From Serratia oryzae (lineage in GTDB: Bacteria; Pseudomonadota; Gammaproteobacteria; Enterobacterales; Enterobacteriaceae), in NCBI RefSeq assembly GCF_001976145.1, contig NZ_MOXD01000009.1, positions 51 through 64,050 of the forward strand: a stretch of DNA of 64,000 bases, given 5' to 3'. Under the pieces are notes generated by a model. It was given only the letters and a program-made list of their open reading frames with translations, did not search any database and was not told where the DNA came from. A program made the translations under genes and the position numbers. Below, one piece after another: positions 1 through 8,333 of this stretch (position 1 is its first letter; each line of letters starts with the position of its first letter).

Positions 1-73
1 TCAGAAGTGAAACGCCGTAGCGCCGATGGTAGTGTGGGGTCTCCCCATGCGAGAGTAGGACACTGCCAGGCAT
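1..73 (+). rRNA. rrf: 5S ribosomal RNA, 3' part
   Basis: The window opens inside a 5S rRNA. The run GATGGTAGTGTGGGGTCTCC followed by CCATGCGAGAGTAGG and the terminal CTGCCAGGCAT is the conserved enterobacterial 3' end. The 5' part lies outside the window. It is followed by tRNA-Asp and tRNA-Trp, which is the distal arrangement of the rrnC operon of E. coli. Confidence 0.96.
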
Positions 74-107
74 CAAACAAAGGTTACCTGAGTGACGTCG
101 GGTAGTA

Positions 108-131
108 GCAAAATCGCCGAGGTGGTTTTGC
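108..131 (+). other. Hairpin between 5S rRNA and tRNA-Asp
   Basis: GCAAAATCGCC and GGTGGTTTTGC can pair almost fully (two G-U pairs) around a short CGAG loop. There is no U-tract. Inferred to be a spacer structure used in processing of the rRNA-tRNA precursor, not a terminator, because tRNA genes follow on the same strand. Confidence 0.5.
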
Positions 132-164
132 CGGTACTGTAAGGTACTGCATGAAAGAATCGGT

Positions 165-241
165 GGAGCGGTAGTTCAGTTGGTTAGAATACCTGCCTGT
201 CACGCAGGGGGTCGCGGGTTCGAGCCCCGTCCGTTCCGCCA
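165..241 (+). tRNA. aspT: tRNA-Asp (anticodon GTC)
   Basis: A 77-nt cloverleaf starting GGAGCGG and ending CCGTTCCGCCA, with encoded CCA. The anticodon loop CTGTCAC gives GTC and the T-arm holds GGTTCGAGCC. Position directly after 5S rRNA matches aspT of E. coli rrnC. Confidence 0.97.
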
Positions 242-250
242 CTTATTTTG

Positions 251-280
251 ATTATGCCTGCTAACATCAGCAGGCATAAT
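251..280. other. Perfect inverted repeat between the two tRNA genes
   Basis: ATTATGCCTGCT and AGCAGGCATAAT (12-bp arms) flank AACATC. No U-tract follows, and tRNA-Trp lies 15 nt downstream. It probably forms a stem in the precursor transcript. The pre-tRNA-processing role is inference. Confidence 0.6.
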
Positions 281-294
281 GTTAAGCACGATTT

Positions 295-370
295 AGGGGC
301 GTAGCTCAGTTGGTAGAGCACCGGTCTCCAAAACCGGGTGTCGCGAGTTCGAGTCTCTCCGCCCCTGCCA
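295..370 (+). tRNA. trpT: tRNA-Trp (anticodon CCA)
   Basis: A 76-nt cloverleaf starting AGGGGCG and ending GCCCCTGCCA with encoded CCA. The anticodon loop CTCCAAA gives CCA. It follows tRNA-Asp as trpT follows aspT at E. coli rrnC. Confidence 0.97.
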
Positions 371-376
371 TATTAG

Positions 377-406
377 AACCCTTTGCGAAAGCAAAGGGTT
401 TTTTTT
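377..406 (+). terminator. Intrinsic terminator of the rRNA-tRNA operon
   Basis: A perfect 10-bp stem AACCCTTTGC / GCAAAGGGTT with a GAAA tetraloop is followed by six further T. It sits 6 nt after the tRNA-Trp CCA end. Confidence 0.93.
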
Positions 407-629
407 GCTTCAAATTTTTCTTACATACTTTCATCTCTATAAGGTTATTGCCTAAAATTCCTGCCGAAATCGTTCTAATTTTAGCTGAATCTATGTACAA
501 ATTGTTTGTAATACTGGGTGTGATAGCGCTCATCATTCCAATCTGCATTTCAGTTACATCTTATTAGCCCTCACGTTCTTTTGGGCACATCTCACCAAAG
601 CGAATACACCAGCAGCCATCTCTGCTTGA

Positions 630-809
630 GTTCGTTGCGCTCTGAGCAGATTTTCGTTACAGCGCGGCGAGGTTCTGGCACTTCTGGGTGAAAATGGCGT
701 AGGGAAGTCGACGCTAATCAAAGCATTAACCGGGGTTTACTCGCGTTCCGCTGGAGAGCTTCGTTTAGAAGGTAAGGCGATTGCGCCACACGGTACTGCT
801 CAGGTGCAG
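630..809 (+). pseudogene. ytfR: ytfR remnant: N-terminal piece of sugar ABC ATPase
   Basis: Translation from 630 reads ...RFSLQRGE, then [20 protein letters not shown], ending [11 protein letters not shown]. It contains a Walker A motif (GENGVGKS) and resembles the first ATPase domain of YtfR, the galactofuranose ABC transporter ATPase of E. coli. There is no start codon: an in-frame TGA lies at 627-629. Only about 60 residues survive, and the frame then runs straight into YtfT sequence, so one deletion removed most of ytfR and most of ytfT. It cannot encode a working ATPase. The assignment is from remembered E. coli sequence. Confidence 0.8.
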
Positions 810-1009
810 GATATTCGCGGTGCTGATGCCAGCAATGCAGGCCTATGGCTGGAGCCCTGATGATCCAGTGAATGAATACCGGCATTCTGCTTTCCGGCTA
901 CAAGCCAGAGTCCAATCTGGTGTTGAAAGCAATGGTGATATTGGCTGTGCTGATGGTGCAATCCTCGAGTGTTTCATTACATCGGCTGTGGCAGAGACGC
1001 AAACCATGA
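810..1009 (+). pseudogene. ytfT: ytfT remnant: C-terminal piece of sugar ABC permease
   Basis: The frame continuing from the ytfR piece reads [16 protein letters not shown] and then stops. The same frame resumes with MNTGILLSGYKPESNLVLKA and ends ...WQRRKP-stop at 1007-1009. Both blocks match the C-terminal part of YtfT, with the intervening membrane segment (the region before MNTGILLSG) missing. The stop overlaps the ATG of the yjfF remnant, keeping the original gene order and spacing. Two deletions and in-frame stops make it non-functional. Confidence 0.78.
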
Positions 1010-1972
1010 TGAAACGTAATTTGCTTTTATTAATCACGATCACGGTTTTTCTGCTCGGCTACGCTTTTGCCTCGACGCGCGTGTGGTGCGTCTGCTGACC
1101 GACAACGCTTTTCTTGGCATTGTCGCAGTGGACATGACGTTCGTGATTCTGTCCGGTGGGATCGATCTATCGGTAGGCTCAGTGATCGCTTTTACCGGCG
1201 TGTTGCTGGCAAAGTTGATAGGCAGTTACGGAATAGCTCCCGGTTATGCCTTTGTGATTGCGTTGCTGATGGGGGCCTCGTTTGGTGCTTTGATGGGATA
1301 GATTATTGACGTTCTCAAGCTCCCGGAATTTATTGTCACGCTGGCGGGGATGTTCTTCGTGCACGGTACGAGCTTTATTGTTTCGGAAGAATCGATCCCG
1401 ATCAATCATCCGCTGTATGCCACGCTGGCAAATTATGCCTGGAAATTACCGGGGAGTGGGCGGCTTACCTTACTGGCGGTAGTGATGCTGTTGCTAGTGA
1501 CCATCGAGATGATTCTGGCGCACCGCACGCGTTTTGGCCATAACGTTTATGCCATTGGTGGCAACCCGGTTTCTGCGGCATTGATGGGGGCTGGTGCAGC
1601 GCACGACGATATTGATTTACATGCCCTCCAGCACGTTGGTCGCATTGTCTGGCATTGTCTTTTCGCTGTATACCTCTGCGGGTTACGCACTGGCGGCCAG
1701 CGGCGTTGAGCTGGATACTATTGCGGCAGTGGTCATCGGCGGTACGCTGCTGACCGGCGGCGTCGGCACCATACTGGGGACACCTGTTTGGTGTGCTGAT
1801 TCAAGGATTAATCCAGAGCTATATCACTTTTGATGGCACGTTAAGCTCTTGGTGGACCAAAATCGTGATTGGCATCCTGCTGTTCTGTTTTATCGGCCTC
1901 CAGAAGGCGATGAGCGCGTTTTGGCTGACAAGAAGGGCGCAACCCAGTCAACCACGGCTGAAGCCGTTATAG
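1006..1972 (+). pseudogene. yjfF: yjfF pseudogene: galactofuranose ABC permease
   Basis: Almost the full length of YjfF can be followed: MMKRNLLLLITITVFLLGYA at 1006, then ILSGGIDLSVGSVIAFTGVL, EESIPINHPLYATLANYAWK, HRTRFGHNVYAIGGNPVSAA and SAGYALAASGVELDTIAAVV, ending near 1972. The frame changes near 1085, near 1595 and near 1785, there is an in-frame TAG at 1299-1301, and a few codons are lost before AFASTRV. Four independent lesions show long-standing decay. With the ytfR and ytfT pieces it is the relic of a ytfQRT-yjfF operon. No ytfQ binding-protein piece was found upstream. Confidence 0.85.
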
Positions 1973-1976
1973 CGCT

Positions 1977-2804
1977 TTAGGCTGCGGTATTTAAAGGTAT
2001 TTTCAGCAGTTGGCGGATGAGCGGTTGCTGATCGCTGTTTTGCAGCCACACGGCATACAGCGGGCGGATGATGGCTGGCGTATCGGCGGCCACAACCAAC
2101 TGCGGATACTCTTTTTCCCACTGGCTGGGAAGAAAGGCGCAGCCCCCGGTGGTTTCCAGCAGTTGGCGCGTCAAGTGTGCCGAAGTGGTGGTCAGCACCG
2201 GCATGCTGTCGCTGTCTAGCATGCGGCTTTCCTGCTGGTGAAAGTCAGCGCCCCACTCCAGTTTGATATAAGGCATCGGTGCCTGCTTGTCGCGTAAGGC
2301 AGAGGAAAACAACCTGAGCGAGAAGTTACCCAACAGCTGGCTCGCCAATTCATCCATCTTTGGTGGTTCGGTAGTAATCAGCAAATCGAGCTGACGTTCA
2401 TGTAACTGTTTCACCAGAGAGTGGCGTAACGCAATCCTGGCCTCCAGTTGCAGCGCTTCCCGCTGTTGATAAAGAGATTGCAGCCAGGGCGTCAGGTAAG
2501 CCTCCCATAACGATGCGGTTGCGCCGATCGAAAGTTCGGTATGCTGCAACGATCGCACCACCTCCTTTTTTGCCAACTGCCACGTGTTCATCAGGCTTTC
2601 AGCGTAGGGTAGCAGGCGCTCACCGGCTGGCGTCAGGCGGATATTATTCCGGTGGCGGGTGAATAAATTTGCACCTAATTGATTTTCAAGCTGGCGGATG
2701 CGGAAACTCACCGCAGACTGCGTCAAGTACAGGGATTCCGCTGCCCGGCCAAAGTGACGCGTTCTACTGACCTCCAAAAAGGTTTTCAGTAATTCGGTAT
2801 CCAC
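1977..2804 (-). CDS. hdfR: HdfR, LysR-family transcriptional regulator
   Basis: A 275-residue LysR-type regulator very similar to E. coli HdfR (YifA), known there as a repressor of flhDC. An N-terminal winged helix-turn-helix (residues about 1-60, with [18 protein letters not shown]) is followed by a substrate-binding-like effector domain. The GTG at 2804 is chosen as start because it gives the E. coli N-terminus [19 protein letters not shown] and has a GGAG six bases upstream. A TTG four codons earlier is the alternative. It is divergent from maoP, as in E. coli, but its 3' end lies 4 bp from the decayed yjfF, a junction absent from E. coli. Confidence 0.93.
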   Translation of the reverse strand: MDTELLKTFLEVSRTRHFGRAAESLYLTQSAVSFRIRQLENQLGANLFTRHRNNIRLTPAGERLLPYAESLMNTWQLAKKEVVRSLQHTELSIGATASLWEAYLTPWLQSLYQQREALQLEARIALRHSLVKQLHERQLDLLITTEPPKMDELASQLLGNFSLRLFSSALRDKQAPMPYIKLEWGADFHQQESRMLDSDSMPVLTTTSAHLTRQLLETTGGCAFLPSQWEKEYPQLVVAADTPAIIRPLYAVWLQNSDQQPLIRQLLKIPLNTAA

Positions 2805-2923
2805 ACCTGTCTCCAAAATTTTTTGTCGTTAAGATTTAAATGTTTTGTTTTACACAATGTCAAGCCTATCTAATACTCCGCGCCATAAACAGCACGGCCA
2901 TGAGAGAATTAGGAGCGTGTCAG
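2805..2923. promoter_or_regulatory. hdfR-maoP divergent promoter region
   Basis: 119 bp between divergent hdfR and maoP. In E. coli the intergenic region next to maoP carries maoS, the cis site that works with MaoP in organising the Ori macrodomain. The conserved gene arrangement suggests a counterpart here, but I do not see a diagnostic motif that I could point to with confidence. AT-rich stretches and an AGGAG before maoP are visible. Confidence 0.4.
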
Positions 2924-3262
2924 ATGGCGGATAGCTTCATCACGACCAATCGTTTTTTTGATAATAAACACTATCCTCGCGGGTTCTCCCGTCACGGCGA
3001 TTTCACCATTAAAGAAGCGCAATTGCTAGAGCGTTTCGGGTATGCGTTCAACGAGTTGGATGCAGGCAAGCGCCAACCAGCCACTGAAGAAGAACAACAG
3101 TTCGTCGCAGTGTGCCGCGGTGAGCGTGAACCTGCGACTGAGCAAGAAAAAGTATGGGCTAAATATCTGGCGCGCACTCGCCGCCCGAAAAAGTTCCATA
3201 CGCTGTCAGGCGGCAAGCCGCAGGCTGACACGGTGGAAGATTACACCGACAGCGACGACTGA
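2924..3262 (+). CDS. maoP: MaoP (YifE), Ori macrodomain organisation protein
   Basis: A 112-residue soluble protein close to E. coli YifE/MaoP over its whole length: [20 protein letters not shown], then a GEREPATE segment and the C-terminus [10 protein letters not shown]...EDYTDSDD. The start at 2924 is set by homology ([12 protein letters not shown]) and the AGGAG at 2911. In E. coli MaoP acts with maoS in long-range chromosome organisation. It is a DUF413-family protein whose molecular mechanism is unclear. A strong terminator follows, and yifB is convergent. Confidence 0.93.
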   Translation: MADSFITTNRFFDNKHYPRGFSRHGDFTIKEAQLLERFGYAFNELDAGKRQPATEEEQQFVAVCRGEREPATEQEKVWAKYLARTRRPKKFHTLSGGKPQADTVEDYTDSDD

Positions 3263-3269
3263 TTACCCT

Positions 3270-3293
3270 GGGGCCTGTTGGCCCCATTTTTTT
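3270..3293 (+). terminator. Terminator after maoP, close to yifB 3' end
   Basis: GGGGCC-TGTT-GGCCCC is followed by ATTTTTTTATT on the + strand. It lies 8 bp after the maoP stop and touches the end of convergent yifB. Confidence 0.85.
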
Positions 3294-4815
3294 ATTCCAG
3301 GCTGCGGTGCAACTGCAGTAACAGCCGATCCATGCTGCGATAGCTGAGGGCTTCGCTCAAATGGTGTTTGGCAATATCCTTCTCCCCGGCTAAATCTGCC
3401 AAGGTGCGCGCCACTTTCAGGATGCGATGCCAGGCACGAACCGACAGCCCCAGCTTACTCAGTGTCGCTTCCAGAAAATCTGCTTCTGCCGCCGGCAAGT
3501 GGCAATCCCGATCCACTTCTCGGTTATTCAATAGCGCATTCACCTTGCCTGCCCTGGCCAGTTGCCGTTCACGTGCTCGCAACACCCGCTGGCGCACCTG
3601 CTGGCTGCTTTCACCGACGCTGCGTTGCTTACCTAGCATCCCTGGCGGTAACAGCGGCACTTCAATCGACAAATCAAAACGATCGAGAAACGGGCCGGAG
3701 AGCCGCCCAAGATAGCGCAGGATCTGCTGTGGCGGCGTACGATTATGCACGCCTTGGTAGTGGCCTGTTGGGCTGGGGTTCATGGCTGCAATAAGTTGCA
3801 CCCGTGCCGGGAAGCGGACTTTGGCAGCGGCGCGTGAAATCACGATCTCGCCCGACTCCAGCGGTTCACGCAGGGCATCCAGCACCCGTCGTTCAAATTC
3901 CGGCAACTCATCAAGAAACAGAACGCCATTATGGGCCATAGAGATTTCCCCTGGCCTGGGCAGTGAACCTCCACCGACCAGTGCCGCCATAGAGGCGCTG
4001 TGATGGGGCGCGCGAAATGGCCGCTGTCGCCATGGCAGCGTTTCATCAGGGTGATGCAACAAACTGGCGACCGCAACGCTCTCAAGGGCTTCCTGATCGC
4101 TCAGTGGGGGGAGTAATCCATTGAGTCGACTGGCCAACATGGTTTTTCCCGTGCCCGGCGGGCCGAGTAACAACAGGTTATGGCCACCGGCGGCGGCGAT
4201 TTCCAATGCACGCTTGGCCTGCTCTTGGCCGATGATCTCCTGAAGATCGGCGGTTTCTGCTGGCGCTTCAGCCGCAGGCGGAGCGACAGCATTCGGCAAC
4301 TCTCCTTTGCCTTGCAGGAAGGCGCAAACCTCCAACAAGTGTTCCGCTACCCGCGTGTTGTTATCTGGCAGCAGGCCCGTTTCTTTGCCGTTGGCCGTCG
4401 CCAGAATCAACCCCCGGCCTGCTTCGGTTGCCGCTATTGCTGCTGGGATCGCCCCGTTGACGGCTCGCAGTGCGCCCGAAAGTGCCAACTCGCCGAGAAA
4501 TTCGTAGCGCATCAGTTGGTCGACAGGAAGTTGCTCTGAAGCGGCGAGGATCGCCAGTGCAATCGGTAAATCGTAGCGCCCGCCTTCTTTAGGTAAATCG
4601 GCGGGTGCTAGGTTGACGGTGATCCGCTTGGCCGGAAAGGTGAAGCCATTGTTGATCAGCGCGCTGCGGACCCGATCGCGCGCCTCTTTTACCGTGGCTT
4701 CCGGTAGGCCGACTAATGCCAAGCCAGGTAAACCATTGCTGATATGAACTTCCACGGTGACCGACGGTGCCTGAACACCGATAGTGGCACGGGTATAAAC
4801 GACCGCCAGTGACAT
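3292..4815 (-). CDS. yifB: YifB, Mg-chelatase/ComM-family AAA+ ATPase
   Basis: 507 residues, as in E. coli YifB, with an N-terminal Lon-protease-S16-like domain (about 1-190) followed by a Mg-chelatase-type AAA+ core. The Walker A is GPPGTGKT and the Walker B is GVLFLDELPEF, with NPSPTGHYQG and the sensor region LDRFDLSIEVP downstream. Relatives (ComM) are hexameric branch-migration helicases that help integrate donor DNA during transformation. A role in recombination is therefore known for the family and only inferred here. Start ATG at 4815 (M-SLAVVYTRATIGV) has GGAGAG upstream and matches E. coli. An upstream ATG would add 29 residues without homology. Confidence 0.93.
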   Translation of the reverse strand: MSLAVVYTRATIGVQAPSVTVEVHISNGLPGLALVGLPEATVKEARDRVRSALINNGFTFPAKRITVNLAPADLPKEGGRYDLPIALAILAASEQLPVDQLMRYEFLGELALSGALRAVNGAIPAAIAATEAGRGLILATANGKETGLLPDNNTRVAEHLLEVCAFLQGKGELPNAVAPPAAEAPAETADLQEIIGQEQAKRALEIAAAGGHNLLLLGPPGTGKTMLASRLNGLLPPLSDQEALESVAVASLLHHPDETLPWRQRPFRAPHHSASMAALVGGGSLPRPGEISMAHNGVLFLDELPEFERRVLDALREPLESGEIVISRAAAKVRFPARVQLIAAMNPSPTGHYQGVHNRTPPQQILRYLGRLSGPFLDRFDLSIEVPLLPPGMLGKQRSVGESSQQVRQRVLRARERQLARAGKVNALLNNREVDRDCHLPAAEADFLEATLSKLGLSVRAWHRILKVARTLADLAGEKDIAKHHLSEALSYRSMDRLLLQLHRSLE

Positions 4816-5174
4816 AATGCTCTCCTTGCTGAAGGCCACATGATGCGAGAGCCGCGGAAGAGATGCGCGTCGGTAATGGCTGACCTGCTCAACGCTGTGC
4901 AATCAAAATTTGTTTATTTCAGTTGGTGAACATCAACGTGCGAAGCTGTACGCATCTTGCCGCAATGCTCTTTCACAATCTCGTTACGGGTGACGAGCGT
5001 GCTGAGTGCCAAGGCATCGGGTTAGCGTGTTAACGTTTGAATTACCAGTAGTTTGTTCGAGGTATGACCAGATCGTGATGAATAATAACGCAAAATAATT
5101 GTTGTCATACCACCTGCTGCTATGGTAACTCTGTAGGTATTAGTTCGACGTGAGCACAGTGAACAAACCCAATT
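4816..5174. promoter_or_regulatory. yifB-ilvL intergenic region with ilv operon promoter
   Basis: About 360 bp lie between divergent yifB and the ilvL leader. It must hold the promoter for ilvLGMEDA. TTGTCA at 5102-5107 is a possible -35 element, but the -10 partner (around 5121-5131, TATGGTAACTC) is not convincing in spacing, so no exact start is proposed. Nothing resembling a gene is present. Confidence 0.45.
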
Positions 5175-5273
5175 ATGAACGCCTTTACTCAAGTGATTAG
5201 CCTAGTCGTGATTAGCGTGGTGGTGATTATTATCCCACCGTGCGGGGCTGCACTTGGACGAATAAAGGCTTAG
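5175..5273 (+). CDS. ilvL: ilv operon leader peptide IlvL
   Basis: A 32-residue peptide, too short for usual gene callers. It begins MNAFTQ and carries the run VISLVVISVVVIII before PPCGAALGRIKA. 15 of the 32 residues are Val, Ile or Leu. Ribosome stalling on these codons when charged branched-chain tRNAs are scarce is the known attenuation mechanism of ilvGMEDA. It closely matches the E. coli leader and is followed 24 bp later by the attenuator hairpin. Confidence 0.95.
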   Translation: MNAFTQVISLVVISVVVIIIPPCGAALGRIKA

Positions 5274-5296
5274 AAAACAAGCCGGAATCGCAAGAG

Positions 5297-5330
5297 AACC
5301 CCCGCACCGTCAGGTCCGGGGGTTTTTTTA
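5297..5330 (+). terminator. ilv attenuator (leader terminator)
   Basis: AACCCCCG pairs with CGGGGGTT around an inner ACC-GTCA-GGT stem, followed by a run of seven or more T. The position after ilvL and 86 bp before ilvG is that of the classical ilv attenuator. Confidence 0.94.
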
Positions 5331-5415
5331 TGCCAAGAGAAAAGCTAAATGAGGAGCAGAGAATGAACAACGGAACAAAATCCTGCATTTCCCGCAGTAA
5401 GGCGGGGAAATAACC

Positions 5416-7062
5416 ATGAATGGTGCTCAGTGGGTAGTTCAAGCGTTGCGTGCGCAGGGAGTTGATACCGTATTCGGCTATCCGGGCGGTGCAATTATGC
5501 CGGTCTACGATGCTTTGTATGACGGCGGGGTAGAACACCTACTGTGTCGCCATGAACAGGGGGCTGCAATAGCCGCCATCGGCTATGCCCGTTCCAGCGG
5601 TAAAGTTGGCGTATGTATCGCTACCTCCGGCCCCGGAGCCACCAACCTGATCACCGGTCTGGCAGATGCGCTGCTGGATTCGGTGCCGGTGGTGGCCATC
5701 ACCGGTCAGGTTGGTTCCGCGCTTATCGGCACCGATGCTTTTCAGGAGATCGATGTTCTGGGCTTGTCTCTGGCCTGTACCAAACACAGTTTCCTGGTGG
5801 AGTCACTGGAAGCGCTGCCTGGCATCATGGCAGAAGCTTTTGCTATTGCCACCAGCGGCCGCCCCGGCCCGGTCCTGATCGATATCCCGAAAGACATCCA
5901 GTTGGCGCAAGGGGATTTACCGCCGCATCTGATGCCTGTAGAAGCCGAACTTGAACACCCAGTTGCCGAGCTGGCTCAGGCCACGCAGTTGCTGGCACAG
6001 GCACATCGGCCAATGTTGTACATCGGTGGCGGTGTCGGCATGGCGCAGGCGGTGCCGGCACTGCGTGAATTTATCGCGGTGACCCAGATCCCTGCCGTTG
6101 CCACCCTGAAAGGCCTGGGCGCACCCGATGGTGACCATCCTTACTATCTCGGCATGCTGGGCATGCACGGCACCAAAGCAGCCAATTACGCGGTGCAGGA
6201 GTGTGACCTGTTGATCGCCGTGGGGGCGCGCTTTGATGACCGTGTGACCGGCAAGCTGAATGCGTTTGCGCCGCATGCCAAAGTGATCCACATGGATATC
6301 GATCCGGCAGAAATGAGCAAACTGCGCCAGGTGCATGTTGCCCTGCACGGTGATTTGAAAACCCTGCTGCCAGCATTGCAACAGCCGCTAAATATCAGCG
6401 CCTGGCAGCAACGGGTGGCCGAACTGAAAGAAATTCATGCCTGGCGCTACGATCATCCTGGTCAGCCCATTTATGCGCCGCTGTTACTGAAGCAATTATC
6501 CGAACGCAAACCCGCCAACACTATCGTGACCACCGACGTGGGCCAGCACCAGATGTGGGCCGCGCAGCACATGACCTTCGATCGCCCGGAGAACTTCATC
6601 ACCTCCAGCGGCTTGGGGACGATGGGCTTTGGCGTGCCTGCGGCGGTAGGTGCGCAGATGGCGCACCCTGAAAGTATGGTGATCTGCGTGTCCGGTGACG
6701 GTTCTTTCATGATGAACGTGCAGGAATTGGGCACCATCAAACGTAAGCAGTTGCCTGTGAAGATTGTTTTAGTGGATAACCAGCGTTTAGGGATGGTTCG
6801 TCAGTGGCAGCAACTGTTCTTTGATGGGCGTTACAGCGAAACCAACCTCTCCGATAACCCCGACTTCCTGATGTTGGCCAGCGCCTTCGGCATCCCTGGC
6901 CAGCGTATTACCCGTAAAGACCAGGTCGCAGACGCGCTCGATGCCTTGCTTAACAGCGAAGGGCCTTATCTGCTGCAGGTTTCCATTGATGAGCTCGAGA
7001 ATGTCTGGCCGCTGGTGCCGCCGGGCGCAGGTAACGAAACTATGTTGGAGAAAGTATCATGA
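5416..7062 (+). CDS. ilvG: Acetolactate synthase II large subunit IlvG
   Basis: 548 residues, full length. A ThDP-dependent enzyme making 2-acetolactate or 2-aceto-2-hydroxybutyrate from pyruvate (with 2-oxobutyrate), the first common step of valine and isoleucine synthesis. The cofactor glutamate is E47 in [10 protein letters not shown]. The ThDP-binding GDGSFMMN and [12 protein letters not shown] motifs lie in the C-terminal third. The reading frame is uninterrupted, unlike E. coli K-12 where ilvG is frameshifted, so valine-insensitive isozyme II should be active. The stop overlaps the ilvM start by 4 bp (ATGA), indicating translational coupling with its regulatory subunit. Confidence 0.97.
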   Translation: MNGAQWVVQALRAQGVDTVFGYPGGAIMPVYDALYDGGVEHLLCRHEQGAAIAAIGYARSSGKVGVCIATSGPGATNLITGLADALLDSVPVVAITGQVGSALIGTDAFQEIDVLGLSLACTKHSFLVESLEALPGIMAEAFAIATSGRPGPVLIDIPKDIQLAQGDLPPHLMPVEAELEHPVAELAQATQLLAQAHRPMLYIGGGVGMAQAVPALREFIAVTQIPAVATLKGLGAPDGDHPYYLGMLGMHGTKAANYAVQECDLLIAVGARFDDRVTGKLNAFAPHAKVIHMDIDPAEMSKLRQVHVALHGDLKTLLPALQQPLNISAWQQRVAELKEIHAWRYDHPGQPIYAPLLLKQLSERKPANTIVTTDVGQHQMWAAQHMTFDRPENFITSSGLGTMGFGVPAAVGAQMAHPESMVICVSGDGSFMMNVQELGTIKRKQLPVKIVLVDNQRLGMVRQWQQLFFDGRYSETNLSDNPDFLMLASAFGIPGQRITRKDQVADALDALLNSEGPYLLQVSIDELENVWPLVPPGAGNETMLEKVS

Positions 7063-7316
7063 TGCAGCATCAAGTCTCGATTCAGGCCCGCTTCCGCCCC
7101 GAAATGCTGGAGCGCGTATTGCGCGTGGTACGCCACCGTGGCTTTCAGGTTTGCGCCATGAATATGGCGGCGGGGAGCAACCCTGACAATATTAATATTG
7201 AATTGACCGTTGCCAGCCAGCGCTCTGTGGATTTACTGTCATCACAGTTAAGTAAGCTGATGGATGTGTCCAGCGTTGAGGTTCAGCAACAACTATCACA
7301 ACAAATACGCGCCTGA
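7059..7316 (+). CDS. ilvM: Acetolactate synthase II small subunit IlvM
   Basis: 85 residues, made of a single ACT domain ([20 protein letters not shown], then GFQVCAMNM). It is the regulatory/stabilising subunit of isozyme II and is translated from an ATG overlapping the ilvG stop. E. coli IlvM is of the same size. The ilvE start follows 22 bp later. Confidence 0.95.
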   Translation: MMQHQVSIQARFRPEMLERVLRVVRHRGFQVCAMNMAAGSNPDNINIELTVASQRSVDLLSSQLSKLMDVSSVEVQQQLSQQIRA

Positions 7317-7338
7317 TTGCGCCACAAGGAATGGAACA

Positions 7339-8265
7339 ATGACGAAGAAAGCCGATTATATCTGGTTCAATGGTGAGATGGTTCCCTGGGCCGATGCCAA
7401 AGTACACGTGATGTCACATGCGCTACATTACGGTACTTCGGTATTCGAAGGCGTACGCTGTTATGATTCCCATCTCGGCCCGGTGGTATTCCGCCACCGT
7501 GAACACATGCAGCGCCTGCATGATTCGGCAAAAATCTATCGCATGCCGGTGGAGCAAAGCGTTGATGAACTGATGGAAGCCTGCCGTGCCACACTGCGTA
7601 AAAATAATCTGGTGAGTGCATATATCCGCCCTCTGGTGTTTATCGGAGATGTCGGGATGGGCGTGAACCCACCACCCGGCTATAAGACTGACGTGATTAT
7701 CGCTGCGTTTCCTTGGGGCGCGTATCTGGGTGAAGAGGCGCTGGATCAAGGTATCGATGCGATGGTTTCTTCCTGGCACCGTGCAGCACCTAACACCATT
7801 CCCACCGCTGCGAAAGCGGGGGGTAACTATCTCTCCTCCCTGCTGGTGGGCAGCGAAGCGCGCCGCCACGGCTATCAGGAAGGCATTGCGCTGGACGTTC
7901 ACGGCTACATCTCTGAAGGTGCCGGTGAGAACCTGTTCGAAGTGAAAGATGGCGTGCTGTTTACCCCGCCGTTCACCTCTTCTGCACTGCCGGGCATTAC
8001 CCGTGATGCGATTATCAAGCTGGCGAGAGACATGGGCTTTGAAGTGCGTGAGCAGGTGCTTTCCCGTGAGTCACTGTATCTGGCGGACGAAGTGTTTATG
8101 TCCGGCACGGCGGCAGAAATCACCCCGGTGCGCAGCGTTGACGGCATTCAGGTCGGGATTGGCAAATGTGGCCCCATCACCAAACAGATCCAGCAGGCAT
8201 TCTTTGGCCTGTTCACCGGCAAAACCGCAGATAAGTACGGTTGGCTGGATCCCGTGAATCAATAA
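7339..8265 (+). CDS. ilvE: Branched-chain amino-acid aminotransferase IlvE
   Basis: 308 residues, fold-type IV PLP transaminase that makes valine, leucine and isoleucine from their 2-oxo acids with glutamate as donor. The PLP-binding lysine is K159 in PTAAKAGGNYL. HALHYGTSVFEGVR near residue 35 and SGTAAEITPV near 255 are family hallmarks. The ATG at 7339 has AAGGAATGG upstream and gives the E. coli-like N-terminus M-TKKADYIWFNGE. Third cistron of ilvGMEDA. Confidence 0.97.
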   Translation: MTKKADYIWFNGEMVPWADAKVHVMSHALHYGTSVFEGVRCYDSHLGPVVFRHREHMQRLHDSAKIYRMPVEQSVDELMEACRATLRKNNLVSAYIRPLVFIGDVGMGVNPPPGYKTDVIIAAFPWGAYLGEEALDQGIDAMVSSWHRAAPNTIPTAAKAGGNYLSSLLVGSEARRHGYQEGIALDVHGYISEGAGENLFEVKDGVLFTPPFTSSALPGITRDAIIKLARDMGFEVREQVLSRESLYLADEVFMSGTAAEITPVRSVDGIQVGIGKCGPITKQIQQAFFGLFTGKTADKYGWLDPVNQ

Positions 8266-8333
8266 CGACAGACATCAGTAAACGGGCGGCCCGTTCGCCG
8301 CCGGTAAAATGAATATATTTGGAGTGAATAAGC

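Noticed and set aside
493-567. 24-residue hydrophobic peptide MYKLFVILGVIALIIPICIS plus VTSY
   Set aside because: It looks like a small membrane peptide, but it has no good ribosome site and lies in AT-rich DNA next to a pseudogene region, so it is not supported enough to call.
781-1098. A 105-codon frame that could be read as a new protein
   Set aside because: It is one of the other frames of the ytfR/ytfT/yjfF wreck. The real homology lies in the frame with GENGVGKS and DIRGADA.
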